A stretch of DNA of 60,339 nt from Bacteroidales bacterium (GCA_015061055.1 SUXH01000015.1:1-60339); one strand, 5' to 3'; shown: positions 37,720 to 47,086, counted from the first letter of the stretch. A program made the numbers and translations. Notes: generated from the sequence alone by a model not told the origin.

Positions 37720-38573
37720 TATGGAACCATTTTTTCGATGTTAAGAACAAGAATGCCTTCGGCTCCTGCCGATTTGAGCTTTTCACTTATTTCCCAAAAA
37801 TTCTTTTCTTGGATAACGGTGTGAACCGAGCACCAACTTTCGTCGGCAAGAGGCAGAATGGTGGGGCTTTTAATACCCGGAAGTATTGCTACTACATCGT
37901 CGAGTTTGGCGCGTGGCACATTCATTAGCACATATTTTTTGCTTTCGGCAGCTTTTACAGCCTCGATACGGAATAATAATTCATTGAGAATATCTTCTTT
38001 TTCTTTGCTTAGCTCTTTTGAGTTGCCAATAAGCACAGCTTCGGAAGCGAGTACACTTTCCACTTCCACGAGATTATTGCTCACGAGGGTACTACCCGAA
38101 GATACTATATCGAAAATAGCATCGGCAAGACCAATGCCGGGAGCAATTTCCACCGAACCGCTAATTTCGTGAATATCGGCAGTGATATTATTTTTTTTGA
38201 GAAAATCTCCAAGAATACGTGGATATGATGTAGCAATCTTTTTACCATTGAACCACTCGATACCGTTGTATTGATGTTTTTGTGGAATGGCGAGAGCAAG
38301 GCGACACTTGCTGAACCCGAGATCTCGTATTATTTCCACGTTTTTCCCTTTTTCGAGAACCTCATTAAGTCCTACGATGCCAATGTCGGAAGTGCCTGAG
38401 GCAACCGATTCGGGAATGTCGTCGTCGCGTAAGAATAGCAGTTCCACAGGAAAATTGCGTGATGGGACGAGCAATGTACGTTTCATTGCAGTGAGTTTTA
38501 TTCCGGCTTCGGAAAGTAGTTCCATAGTTTCGTCATAAAGACGTCCTTTTGATTGTACAGCTATGCGTAACAT
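37719..38573 (-). CDS. hisG: ATP phosphoribosyltransferase (long form)
   Basis: First committed enzyme of histidine synthesis, joining ATP and PRPP. 284 residues is the long HisG with a C-terminal regulatory ACT-like domain (about 215-284, YVLMNVPRAKLDDVVAILPG) that gives feedback inhibition by histidine. The catalytic part shows IAVQSKGRLYDETMELL, ELLFLRDDDIPESVASGTSDIGIVG and the PRPP loop DIVSSGSTLVSNNL. First gene of hisGDCB, under a leader-peptide attenuator immediately upstream. Confidence 0.96.
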   Translation of the reverse strand: MLRIAVQSKGRLYDETMELLSEAGIKLTAMKRTLLVPSRNFPVELLFLRDDDIPESVASGTSDIGIVGLNEVLEKGKNVEIIRDLGFSKCRLALAIPQKHQYNGIEWFNGKKIATSYPRILGDFLKKNNITADIHEISGSVEIAPGIGLADAIFDIVSSGSTLVSNNLVEVESVLASEAVLIGNSKELSKEKEDILNELLFRIEAVKAAESKKYVLMNVPRAKLDDVVAILPGIKSPTILPLADESWCSVHTVIQEKNFWEISEKLKSAGAEGILVLNIEKMVP

Positions 38574-38662
38574 TTTTAGTTAGAGTTGCGAATTAGGGTG
38601 GAGTGCCGTTGCCGACTTTGTCTTCCTAATTCTATGTTAAACTAATAATTATTATCTCTAAT

Positions 38663-38694
38663 AAAAAACCGATTTCCAAAGTTGCGGAAATCGG
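38663..38694 (-). terminator. Attenuator terminator of the his operon
   Basis: On the minus strand CCGATTTCC (38694-38686), loop GCAACTTT, GGAAATCGG (38677-38669), then TTTTTTAT. A perfect 9-bp stem with a U-run lies between the leader peptide stop and hisG, where only a regulated terminator makes sense. The segment TTTCCGC (38690-38684) can instead pair with GCGGAAG (38750-38744). Confidence 0.9.
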
Positions 38695-38732
38695 CAATAT
38701 ATTGTAATGATAAAATTCTTATATATACAAAA

Positions 38733-38801
38733 TCAATACAACCCTTCCGCCATTGGTAGAATGTCGTGATGATGCACATAATGAAGAATTATAAAAGTCA
38801 T
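38733..38801 (-). CDS. Histidine-rich leader peptide of the his operon (22 aa)
   Basis: An ATG-to-TGA ORF of 22 residues on the minus strand with four His: His7 and then three in a row, His10-His12 (codons CAT CAT CAC), beginning MTFIILHYV. It starts about 20 nt after the predicted transcription start and ends 38 nt before the terminator stem. When charged tRNA-His is short, a ribosome stalled on the His run would leave codons 18-20 free to form the antiterminator pairing. When it is plentiful, the ribosome reaching the stop covers them and the terminator forms. Too short to be a stable protein; its job is its own translation. Confidence 0.88.
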   Translation of the reverse strand: MTFIILHYVHHHDILPMAEGLY

Positions 38802-38827
38802 ATTCAATATAGTTGTTAATTATAGTA

Positions 38828-38858
38828 CAAAGATATATTTATTTGTGTAAATAGCAAA
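38828..38858 (-). promoter_or_regulatory. Promoter of the his operon
   Basis: On the minus strand TTTG (38858-38855), 19 bp, then TATCTTTG (38835-38828): an exact match to both Bacteroides promoter elements. It places the start of transcription about 20 nt before the leader peptide ATG. Confidence 0.82.
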
Positions 38859-38924
38859 ATTAATTATCAAAAAATGCACGTTTATGCAATTTAAATTATT
38901 TTTTTGAGATTTTAAATCTATGAT

Positions 38925-41900
38925 TTATAGAACAACCTTAGTTGCTTTATTTCCTTGCTTCTTGATGAAGATACCCTTTTCAGGATTTTCAACCTTAATA
39001 CCTTGTAAGTTGTAGTATTCTGCAGGAGCATTGTCTTCACCAATTTCTTCGATTGCTGAAGAATCAAGAGTGAATGCTTGCTTAGAAGGAGCAGAAGTAG
39101 TGAATGACTTAGCTTCACGTGGAAGAGCGAAGCCCTTCATATATTCACCGGAGTTACCACAAATGTAGATATTACCTGCAAGGTCCCAAGCGATATCGTA
39201 ACAGTTAGTACCGATGCCGTGATTTACAATAGTTCTTTCAGCCAACTTTATTGTACCATCAGCGTTACGCTTGATATCGTAGATAGAGAATGTCTTCTTA
39301 GAAGAAGCAATAGCGATTTGTGTTCCATCAGGAGAGATACGGATACCGCCACCACCACGAACAACGCCACCGTCACCTTCGAAGTACTTAACTTCACCAT
39401 TTGCATCTACATAAATAAGAGCTGGTTCAGAGTTATTTGGAGCACCGCGATATTGGCAATACCATACGCCACCTTCATTGTCATATTCAACATTAGTTAC
39501 TTGAGGAGCGATAGTGTAACCAGAAAGAGCAGGTACGTTAGTTGGAGTTGGAAGAACTTCTGCAGTACCAAGAGCATATTCGTCTACTCGAGATCCAGTT
39601 GCATTGAATGCAAATACCTTTTGGTCGGCAATAACTGTCATCATCTTCAAGTCTTCACCTGCGCCCTTAACGTCAAGACCAATATTTGGACCTGCAAGGA
39701 ATCCATCGGCAGTGTTATACAAATATGTAGAAGCATCTACAGAACCACCTGCAAGAAGTGAATGGAACTTATTGTTCTTCACAAGATCTTCGTGATTTGG
39801 CGCATAAAGAATGTAATCGCCTGCGTTGTTACAACGAGTAACAAAAATACGACCGTCTTCTGCAACACGTACACGTGCAAGGTCAGCACCGTAAGAGATG
39901 AATGTGTAAGTCAAATCACTCATGAATGCATATTGACCGGTTTTTTCATTCTTCACACCATTCATTAGAGGATCGAAGATGAATAGACCAACACCACCAC
40001 GAGAAGCTGGATAGTATGTAGTGCTTGTTGTGCTCATACCTTCTGTTACATATACGTAACCGAATGCATCACTTTCCATATTGTTGTCAACGTCAACACC
40101 ACGTGGGTGATAGAAACGAGGTTGTGCAAATTCTTCCATTGTAGTCTTTTCTGCACCTGCTACTTCTACTTCCCAAGTGTAAGTTGCATCGGCAAGTTCA
40201 GCTACATTAATATCTACAGTTTGAGCGCCCTTAGCTGTTGCTCCATTGGCAGTAGCTACTACAGCTCCTTCAGCATCAAGAATATTAACTGTTACAGCAG
40301 TTGCTTCAGCATTCAAAGAGAAAGAAGCCTTGAATATACCGTCAACAACTTCACCCTTAAGATCGAATGCGAATGGATTAGCCGAACCAGTTGCAGGAGT
40401 GAATGTGACAGGAGCCGGTGTACCGGAAGTATACTTAACAAGCTTGTTGCCAATCAACAAGAACAAGTCAATCTTACCTTCAGTGCCATCTACGAATGAA
40501 CGACCTGCAGCATGAATTTCAGCAAGAGCAGTTGTTTCACCTGAGATAGCCGGAATTAAAGTTTTAACTTCAGTCGCCTTATCAAGACCTTCTGTTACGT
40601 CGAGCAATTGAATACCTGTGCAAGCACCATCAACAATTGTAGGAACAGCCATAAGTGCAGAACCTGCATATTTAAAGTAGCTTGAATTTACAGCATCCTT
40701 AGCAGCAACAGCATCGGCAGCAACCACTGTAAAGTCATTACCATAACTATCAAGACCTTCGTAAGAGAATTCTGTTGCACCAGCTAAGTTACCATCGAAG
40801 ATAAAGTTAGCTTCGTTTACAGGAGATACGGTGAACTTATATTCACTACCATATATAGTGTGGTAAATAGTACTCAAGTTTCCATAACCTTGAGTTGCAC
40901 CACCTTGATTAGCATCTGCGATTACCATTTCGCCTGCTTCCTTAGTATAGCGAATGAAACGCATCTTACCGGAAATAGCTCCATTGCTTAGGTGATTTAC
41001 TGCAACCATTGCAGTACCATTATTCAATGTACCTGAGAATGCAATGCTGGAACCTACCATACCATTTGAGCAACGTGCTGCACCATTTGACTTAGCCCAT
41101 TCAGTTGGGTTACCTGTAGGAATACCGTTCTCGTCGTTTGCCCAAGTGTAGATGAAGTTGTAAACAGTAGAATTAAATGGAACCCAATCATAGTTTGTAG
41201 CAACAAGTTTATTGTCGGCAGAAACTGCTATATCAGAAATCATAAGTCCATTTGCATCTGTTGGAGCAACAGCACCTTCAGTGCTTACTGCTACAACGCT
41301 ATTGTCTGTTACGTTGATTACATAAATATAAGGAGCCTTTTCGGCATCAAGAGCAAGAACATACATATTTTCTCCCTTAACGATAGTGCGGCGTACTGTC
41401 TTACCTGCAAGTTCGGCGATTTCAGTTGTACCTACGCTTATCATATCATGAGAGTCTGTTAGAGCAACTTCAGGAAGTTCAGTACCTACCGGGTCCGGAT
41501 AATTTTCACCGGTTTCTTCTACAACTTCTTTCTTAGCTACTGCAAATGTAGCATCTTCATTAAATTCGTCGATAGCGAATGCATTGTTTGCATCAAGTTC
41601 TATGATAGAATCGTTATATTTTATTTCGCAATCTTCAGCAAGTTCAAGAGTGATAGTTAGAGGCTCGCCACTTGGAATGAATAGGCTTGTGCTATCACCA
41701 ACAATGTGCTTAGCACCGGTGATTACATCTTTGCTTGCAGAATAGTAAACCTTATTTTCACCTTCAACGGTTACAGCAAGAGCAGGCTTGTTCTTAATAA
41801 GGTTATTCCAAGCTGTTACGCCTTTATAATCTTCGATAGAAGCAGTAGGCATAGTTACGCATACAGTTGAAGGAACCTTGTTGAATGCACCAGAGCCGGT

Positions 41901-43520
41901 CTTAGGAGTTGCTTTTCTTAGAATGTTTATGTGAGCTACAGCAGAACAACCATTAAATGCACTGCTGCCAACTTCTTCAACACCACTACCGATTGTTACA
42001 TCGGCAAGAGCTGAACAATTTTGGAAAGCTTTTTCGTCAAGAGTTGTGACGCTATTAGGAATTACTACTTCAGTGATAGTAGTAGCTTTGTTGAAAGCCA
42101 TTTCACCGATGTAAATAAGACCTTCAGGAAGTTTAACTTCCTTCAAAGCTTCGCAGTAGTAGAACGCCTTTTCTCCGATTGTTTGAAGAGCAGTACTGAA
42201 GTTCAATGTAGCAAGAGCTTCACAGTTAGAGAACGCTTCCTTATTAAGAGTTGTAACTGTGTTAGGCATAGTAACTGCAGTAACGTCAGTACAATAGCAG
42301 AATGCATAGTCTCCTATAGTAGTTACTCCATCAATAATTTCATAAGTAGCAGCTTTCTTATTAGGATAAGCGATAAGAGTTGTTTTGTCTTTGCTATAAA
42401 GAACTCCATCGACCGATGTGAAGTTAGCGTTAGCAGCATCAACATTGATTGATTTCAAAGCAGTACATCTGTAGAAAGGAGAAGCACCAATAGTAGTAAC
42501 GCCAGAACCAATCTGAGCTGTTTCAAGAGCCATACAATAGTAGAATGCGTTAGCTCCGATAGATGTTACACTATTAGGAACAACAATAGAAGTAAGACCT
42601 GCGTTATCGAAAACTGACTCACCGATAGTCAAAAGACCTTCGTTAAGTGTTGCAGTAGTCAATGCAGAACAACCGTCAAAAGCTCCTTCATTAATAGCAG
42701 TAACACTGCTTGGAACAGTAACCGAAGTGATTTTTGTACAACCTGAGAATGCTTCAACATCGATAGTTGTAGTTCCGGCAGGGATAGTTATTGCACCTTC
42801 AAGAGCGATAGGGCACATAATTGCTGTAGTACCATCTTTAGAATAAAGAATCTTGTCGATAGCACAATAAGAAGCATTTTCGCTATCCACAACAAATTCT
42901 TTCAAAGACTTACAGCTACCGAAAGCGTCGCCTGCAATTTTTGCTACGTTCTTAGGAATTGTAACAGAAGGAAGTGATTCGCAATACTTGAATGCAGATG
43001 AGTTGATTTCCTTAACTCCTGCACCAATAGTAAGTGATGTCATCTTAATACAGTTGTTGAAAGTGTAAGTGTTGATTACTTCAACGCCGTCAGGAATAAC
43101 AACAGCAGTAAGAGCCTTACAGTTATAAAAAGCATAACTCAAGATTTCAGTTACAGTGCTTGGGATTGTAATAGTAGTAATAGCATTACAACCATAGAAA
43201 GCTTCCTTAGCAATGTTCTTCAATCCTTCAGGAAGAACCACAGATGTCATACCTGTACACTTGTAGAATGCTTTAGCACCGATACCGGTTACTTTGTAAG
43301 TTACAGATTCGTTGGTAACTTCGGCAGGAACAACGATGTCGCCTGTGTAGCTACCACCTTTGGAATTGGTGTAGGTAACTTCCACAGCATTGCTGCCGTC
43401 GCCTGTTTCCAAAATTGTATAAGCCAAACCGTTCTCAGCGGTGAAACCGGCGGCAAATACATTGATGCTCATCAATAGCCCTGCTATAGCAAGCGTCATT
43501 TTTAGTAAAATTTGTTTCAT
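38925..43520 (-). CDS. BspA-like leucine-rich-repeat surface protein with C-terminal sorting-like domain
   Basis: A 1531-residue exported protein. Signal peptide residues 1-23 (ends VFAA). The N-terminal third (about 55-560) is a long run of ~23-residue LRR_5/BspA repeats of the form AFYxCxxLTSVxIPxxVTxI (e.g. GAKAFYKCTGMTSVVLPEGL). The middle and C-terminal part (about 660-1480) is beta-rich with propeller-like strands (ISPDGTQIAIASS, DIAWDLAGNIYICGNSG). The tail EYYNLQGIKVENPEKGIFI is a short C-terminal domain widespread in secreted Bacteroidales proteins. BspA proteins mediate adhesion; here surface location and binding are inferred. Monocistronic. Confidence 0.88.
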   Translation of the reverse strand: MKQILLKMTLAIAGLLMSINVFAAGFTAENGLAYTILETGDGSNAVEVTYTNSKGGSYTGDIVVPAEVTNESVTYKVTGIGAKAFYKCTGMTSVVLPEGLKNIAKEAFYGCNAITTITIPSTVTEILSYAFYNCKALTAVVIPDGVEVINTYTFNNCIKMTSLTIGAGVKEINSSAFKYCESLPSVTIPKNVAKIAGDAFGSCKSLKEFVVDSENASYCAIDKILYSKDGTTAIMCPIALEGAITIPAGTTTIDVEAFSGCTKITSVTVPSSVTAINEGAFDGCSALTTATLNEGLLTIGESVFDNAGLTSIVVPNSVTSIGANAFYYCMALETAQIGSGVTTIGASPFYRCTALKSINVDAANANFTSVDGVLYSKDKTTLIAYPNKKAATYEIIDGVTTIGDYAFCYCTDVTAVTMPNTVTTLNKEAFSNCEALATLNFSTALQTIGEKAFYYCEALKEVKLPEGLIYIGEMAFNKATTITEVVIPNSVTTLDEKAFQNCSALADVTIGSGVEEVGSSAFNGCSAVAHINILRKATPKTGSGAFNKVPSTVCVTMPTASIEDYKGVTAWNNLIKNKPALAVTVEGENKVYYSASKDVITGAKHIVGDSTSLFIPSGEPLTITLELAEDCEIKYNDSIIELDANNAFAIDEFNEDATFAVAKKEVVEETGENYPDPVGTELPEVALTDSHDMISVGTTEIAELAGKTVRRTIVKGENMYVLALDAEKAPYIYVINVTDNSVVAVSTEGAVAPTDANGLMISDIAVSADNKLVATNYDWVPFNSTVYNFIYTWANDENGIPTGNPTEWAKSNGAARCSNGMVGSSIAFSGTLNNGTAMVAVNHLSNGAISGKMRFIRYTKEAGEMVIADANQGGATQGYGNLSTIYHTIYGSEYKFTVSPVNEANFIFDGNLAGATEFSYEGLDSYGNDFTVVAADAVAAKDAVNSSYFKYAGSALMAVPTIVDGACTGIQLLDVTEGLDKATEVKTLIPAISGETTALAEIHAAGRSFVDGTEGKIDLFLLIGNKLVKYTSGTPAPVTFTPATGSANPFAFDLKGEVVDGIFKASFSLNAEATAVTVNILDAEGAVVATANGATAKGAQTVDINVAELADATYTWEVEVAGAEKTTMEEFAQPRFYHPRGVDVDNNMESDAFGYVYVTEGMSTTSTTYYPASRGGVGLFIFDPLMNGVKNEKTGQYAFMSDLTYTFISYGADLARVRVAEDGRIFVTRCNNAGDYILYAPNHEDLVKNNKFHSLLAGGSVDASTYLYNTADGFLAGPNIGLDVKGAGEDLKMMTVIADQKVFAFNATGSRVDEYALGTAEVLPTPTNVPALSGYTIAPQVTNVEYDNEGGVWYCQYRGAPNNSEPALIYVDANGEVKYFEGDGGVVRGGGGIRISPDGTQIAIASSKKTFSIYDIKRNADGTIKLAERTIVNHGIGTNCYDIAWDLAGNIYICGNSGEYMKGFALPREAKSFTTSAPSKQAFTLDSSAIEEIGEDNAPAEYYNLQGIKVENPEKGIFIKKQGNKATKVVL

Positions 43521-43594
43521 AATGATTTAAATTAACGATATAAATGATTTATGTTAGATTTTTTCTAATTGTAGATTTGTTTTAGTTGGACTTG

Positions 43595-43602
43595 CAAAAA
43601 TA
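43595..43602 (-). promoter_or_regulatory. -7 box of the BspA-like gene
   Basis: TATTTTTG on the minus strand fits TAnnTTTG, 74 bp before the ATG. No clear -33 box. Confidence 0.4.
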
Positions 43603-43675
43603 ATAAATATTTTGATAAAAATAGGTTTCTATGTGTTTTATTTTATGTATTGTATGTGGTTATGAAATATTTATG

Positions 43676-43714
43676 CAAAAAATAAGGGAATCCTTTAAAA
43701 AGAGTTCCCTTATT
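43676..43714 (-). terminator. Terminator after the His/Asn-rich protein gene
   Basis: AATAAGGGAA (43681-43690) and TTCCCTTATT (43705-43714) form a 10-bp stem. On the minus strand the hairpin is followed by a T-rich tract read from 43685 down to 43676. Confidence 0.75.
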
Positions 43715-43733
43715 CATAGATGTTGTATAATTC

Positions 43734-44621
43734 TTAGTAGGTGCCGAATGATAAGGCTGTGTAGAATCGTCCGTTCTGAGGATAGTATTCAAGCGATACC
43801 ATTCCATATCGGTCGCTTCCGTACCACACACATTCATATCCGCCTCCGTTCAGTGTTCGCATACTGATTGGTGAACCGTAAGTGTTGCACAAGGTTAAGT
43901 ATACGTTATTATATCTGTCAGTGCTATAATGTGAAGTGGAGAATATAAATTGAGCCGAAGCAAAGCGATTGGTAGCATAATTCAGCACTACATCGTCCCA
44001 ATAGAGATTATATTGCATTACATTGTTCAAATAAATCACATTATTTGCATAACGGTAGATGGCATAGTTGTGTTGACGCAGATAATCCAATGTTGCATTA
44101 TAGTAAGTGCCAAAAGTCAATCCAAGTATACCTCTGATAACTGGAACTTTGTGATGTGGATGCCAATGAGGAGGTGGTGCTACTCGAGGAATAGGACGGT
44201 GGTGGGTATAATGATGGTGATGATGATGCACTGGTGAATGATGATTTACACTATGATGAGGAGCAGGCTTGTGATTGGCATTGTTACCCGGTCTTGTGTT
44301 ATTCGGTCGAGCATTGTTGTTCGGTCGAATGTTGTTGCTTGGGCGCGCATTCTCCTTTGGTCGGTCATTATTGGGACGATTGTTGGTAATTTCTTTTTGC
44401 TTTCTGTTATTGTTACTATTATTTACTTTCGCTTGTTGAGAGTTGCGATTTGAGTTTGTACGGCGACCATTGTTGATTTGTTGTCGGTTTTCATTACGAC
44501 TTTGCTCGGTGCGTGTAGAAGATGGTCTTCTTTGTGCGTGAGCGTCAACAGGATAAGAAATCAAAAAACATACTGCTAGTGCGATTCCTGTTGAAATTGA
44601 ATGTAAATTAAAATTTCTCAT
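43734..44621 (-). CDS. Secreted Asn/Arg/Pro- and His-rich protein of unknown function
   Basis: A 295-residue protein I do not recognise. A signal peptide ends AHAQ (29-30). Residues 31-116 are low-complexity, rich in Asn, Arg and Gln with degenerate RPNNNARPNN-like repeats. Residues 117-157 are His-rich, including six consecutive His (132-137), and resemble metal-binding tracts. Residues 160-295 look globular and beta-rich (LTFGTYYNATLDYLRQHNYAIY, RYGMVSLEYYPQNGRFYTALSFGTY). A periplasmic or surface metal-binding role is a guess from the His tract. Monocistronic, divergent from tsaE. Confidence 0.75.
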   Translation of the reverse strand: MRNFNLHSISTGIALAVCFLISYPVDAHAQRRPSSTRTEQSRNENRQQINNGRRTNSNRNSQQAKVNNSNNNRKQKEITNNRPNNDRPKENARPSNNIRPNNNARPNNTRPGNNANHKPAPHHSVNHHSPVHHHHHHYTHHRPIPRVAPPPHWHPHHKVPVIRGILGLTFGTYYNATLDYLRQHNYAIYRYANNVIYLNNVMQYNLYWDDVVLNYATNRFASAQFIFSTSHYSTDRYNNVYLTLCNTYGSPISMRTLNGGGYECVWYGSDRYGMVSLEYYPQNGRFYTALSFGTY

Positions 44622-44805
44622 AATTCTCAGTTTTTTATGGTTAATAAACTGCTTTTGTACTTATGACGTGCAATATAGTGCAAAGTTTAATATCAGGTTG
44701 TAAAAAAGCGAAAAAATAGGAATTTTGCAACAATGTAAAAAAGTGGAATTACTCGATTTTTAGCGTGAAGTGCGTAAAAGTAGTGATTTTTATCTATAAA
44801 ATGTT

Positions 44806-44813
44806 TATCTTCG
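44806..44813 (+). promoter_or_regulatory. -7-like box of tsaE-birA
   Basis: TATCTTCG, one mismatch from TAnnTTTG, 26 bp before the tsaE ATG. Confidence 0.35.
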
Positions 44814-44839
44814 CAGTAGAATATCAGATATTGTAGAAT

Positions 44840-45277
44840 ATGGCAACAAAGACAATGAAAATCGCTGCTCTTGAAGCAATAAATGAATCGGCAAAGGAAT
44901 TTATTGCCGAAATGGGAGATTATACCGTTTTTGCATTCAATGGAGAAATGGGTGCAGGGAAAACGACCTTTATAAAAGCTCTTTGCGAAGAACTTGGGGT
45001 GAATGATGTAACAAACTCGCCTTCGTTTGCTATCATTAATGAATATAGAAGTGATACGACAGCCGAATTGATATACCATTTCGATTGCTATCGTCTTGAG
45101 AATGAAATGGAAGCCGAAGATATTGGAGTGGAAGATTATTTTTATAGTGGTGCTTTATGTTTTATTGAATGGCCTGAACGCATCACCGACCTTCTCCCTG
45201 ACGACACTGTGGAAGTAGATGTTGTAGAGGAAGAAGATGGAACACGTACAATCACATTGACTTATCCTGAAGATTGA
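44840..45277 (+). CDS. tsaE: tRNA threonylcarbamoyladenosine biosynthesis ATPase TsaE
   Basis: A 145-residue cytoplasmic P-loop protein needed with TsaB/TsaD for the t6A37 modification of ANN-decoding tRNAs. Walker [11 protein letters not shown] (35-44), [11 protein letters not shown], and [18 protein letters not shown] followed by [10 protein letters not shown] are the family blocks. Its stop overlaps the birA ATG (TGATG), so the two are probably co-translated. Confidence 0.95.
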   Translation: MATKTMKIAALEAINESAKEFIAEMGDYTVFAFNGEMGAGKTTFIKALCEELGVNDVTNSPSFAIINEYRSDTTAELIYHFDCYRLENEMEAEDIGVEDYFYSGALCFIEWPERITDLLPDDTVEVDVVEEEDGTRTITLTYPED

Positions 45278-46020
45278 TGCCAAGATATATCCTTGTACAT
45301 AGCACAGCGTCAACCAACTCATATTTGTCGAAAATGGCAATGATGCTCCCTTCAGGTACAGTGATTCATACATTAAATCAGACTGAAGGTCGGGGGCAAA
45401 GAGGGAACTCTTGGGAGTCGGAGCCGGGAAAAAATGTATTGTTTTCTATGCTGCTTAAAAGTCCTATTGTGCCTGTAGCAAAACAATTTGTAATAAGTGA
45501 AGCAGTGGCAGTGGCAGTGGTGACAGCTTTGTCCGGCTATGTTGAAGGATTGAAAATTAAGTGGCCTAATGATATATACTATAAGGACAAGAAACTGTGT
45601 GGTATCCTTATAGAACATTCTATTATGGGTAACGGCATTAATTATTCAATACTTGGTGTGGGAATAAATGTAAATCAAGAACTGTTTGTGAGCGATGCAC
45701 CAAATCCGGTGTCGTTGGCTCAGATAATAGGACAAGATTTGAATGTCGATGAAGTGTTGCATCGGGTGTGTGAGGAGATAGAACGAAGATGCTCGTTTGA
45801 TTCCTATACGAATGAAGATTTTGCCAAGTTGCATCGGGAGTTTTTGTCGCTTTTGTATCGTAATGATGGGGCATTTTATCCTTATACAAAGGCTGATGAA
45901 AAATGTTTCAATGCGAAAATCGTCGACGTGGAGCCTTTGGGATTACTTGTGCTTGAAGATGAAGGTGGTTCAGTGGAGCGATATGCATTCAAGGAAGTAC
46001 AATTTGTGTTGAAAAAATGA
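45277..46020 (+). CDS. birA: Biotin-[acetyl-CoA-carboxylase] ligase
   Basis: Activates biotin to biotinyl-AMP and attaches it to carboxyltransferase carrier proteins. 247 residues, the short form without an N-terminal DNA-binding domain, so it is not expected to act as a repressor. STNSYLSK, GRGQRGNSWESEPGKN (biotin/ATP loop), KWPNDIYYKDKKLCGILIE and GVGINVNQ are present. Start is the ATG at 45277 inside TGATG. Confidence 0.95.
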   Translation: MPRYILVHSTASTNSYLSKMAMMLPSGTVIHTLNQTEGRGQRGNSWESEPGKNVLFSMLLKSPIVPVAKQFVISEAVAVAVVTALSGYVEGLKIKWPNDIYYKDKKLCGILIEHSIMGNGINYSILGVGINVNQELFVSDAPNPVSLAQIIGQDLNVDEVLHRVCEEIERRCSFDSYTNEDFAKLHREFLSLLYRNDGAFYPYTKADEKCFNAKIVDVEPLGLLVLEDEGGSVERYAFKEVQFVLKK

Positions 46021-46046
46021 ATTTTATAAATTAATATTATTATGTG

Positions 46047-47057
46047 ATGAAAGAAAAACTTACTATTATGCTTGTTGCATTGATGTGTTTTGGTGCAACA
46101 GCCGAGGCGCAAAACAAAAAAATGGTGCGTCCCGAATCGCTTAAGCCGGGTGATAAGATTGCTATTTTGAGTATGGCAAGTAAACCAAATGATAAGTATG
46201 CTAAGGCAGGAATGAAGGTGCTTAAGGAATGGGGGTATACACCGGTGCTTTCTCCAAATGTGAATGCAAAGCATGGTTCATTTGCAGGAACCCCTGAAGA
46301 TCGTGCAGCCGATATGTTGTGGGCGTTGCGTAATCCTGAAATTAAGGCAATTATGAGTACTCGCGGTGGATATGGTTCAATTCAACAGCTTCAACAAATT
46401 CCGCTTGACACACTTGCCAAATATCCTAAGTGGATTATTGGATATAGCGACATAACATCTGTACACTCAGCTATGGTTAATGCCGGCGTGATGAGTATTC
46501 ACGCTCATATGTGTGGCTACCTTTACGAACAAGAAGTAAATAAGTTGTTTAGCGACAACCCCGATGCTCCCGATTCATGCAGTCTTGCATTGCGCAATAT
46601 TCTTGCCGGAGGAGTACCACATTATGAGGTTGCACCTCACAAATATAATCATACAGGTAAGGCAAGCGGTATGCTTGTGGGTGGAAACTTGTCGGTATTC
46701 TGTGGTATGATAGGTTCAGAATATGATTTTTTGAAGAACGATAATATAATTCTTTTCATCGAAGATGTGAGTGAAAATACTTCAAGTATCAACCGTATGA
46801 TTCAACAAATGAAGATTTTGGGTGTTCTCGATAAGGTGAAGGGTATTATTATAGGTCAGTTTACCGATTATACACCTAATAGCGACTTCAAGAAAATGGA
46901 AGATATGCTTGCCGAAGAACTTAAAGGTTACAAGATTCCTATTGCATTCAATTTCCCGGTGGGCCACGTCGATGAAAACTATCCTATGATTGAAGGTGCT
47001 AATGTAACTCTCAATGTGAAAAAGAGTTGTGTAACACTTACGTTTGATGAGAAATAG
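46047..47057 (+). CDS. S66-family LD-carboxypeptidase-like protein
   Basis: A 336-residue serine peptidase of the LdcA/MccF family, exported (signal residues 1-20, ends AEAQ). These enzymes trim the terminal D-Ala from tetrapeptides in murein recycling; MccF members instead cleave microcin C. Conserved blocks: LKPGDKIAILSMAS, ALRNPEIKAIMSTRGGYGS, WIIGYSDITSVHSAM (catalytic Ser in GYSD), GNLSVFCGMIGSEYD, ILFIEDVSE (Glu) and FPVGHVDENYP (His). A signal peptide suggests action on periplasmic muropeptides, unlike cytoplasmic LdcA. Start at ATG 46047; a GTG one codon earlier is also possible. Confidence 0.9.
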   Translation: MKEKLTIMLVALMCFGATAEAQNKKMVRPESLKPGDKIAILSMASKPNDKYAKAGMKVLKEWGYTPVLSPNVNAKHGSFAGTPEDRAADMLWALRNPEIKAIMSTRGGYGSIQQLQQIPLDTLAKYPKWIIGYSDITSVHSAMVNAGVMSIHAHMCGYLYEQEVNKLFSDNPDAPDSCSLALRNILAGGVPHYEVAPHKYNHTGKASGMLVGGNLSVFCGMIGSEYDFLKNDNIILFIEDVSENTSSINRMIQQMKILGVLDKVKGIIIGQFTDYTPNSDFKKMEDMLAEELKGYKIPIAFNFPVGHVDENYPMIEGANVTLNVKKSCVTLTFDEK

Positions 47058-47086
47058 AAGGTAATCTTGATATAGTATAGGTTAAC

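Noticed and set aside
38894..38912. AGATTTTAAATCT palindrome downstream of the BspA-like gene as its terminator
   Set aside because: The arms are AT-only and nearly loopless, so the hairpin would be too weak to terminate.
39219..42452. Several plus-strand open frames over the BspA-like gene
   Set aside because: They are shadows of its repetitive coding sequence on the other strand; none has a promoter, signal or domain.
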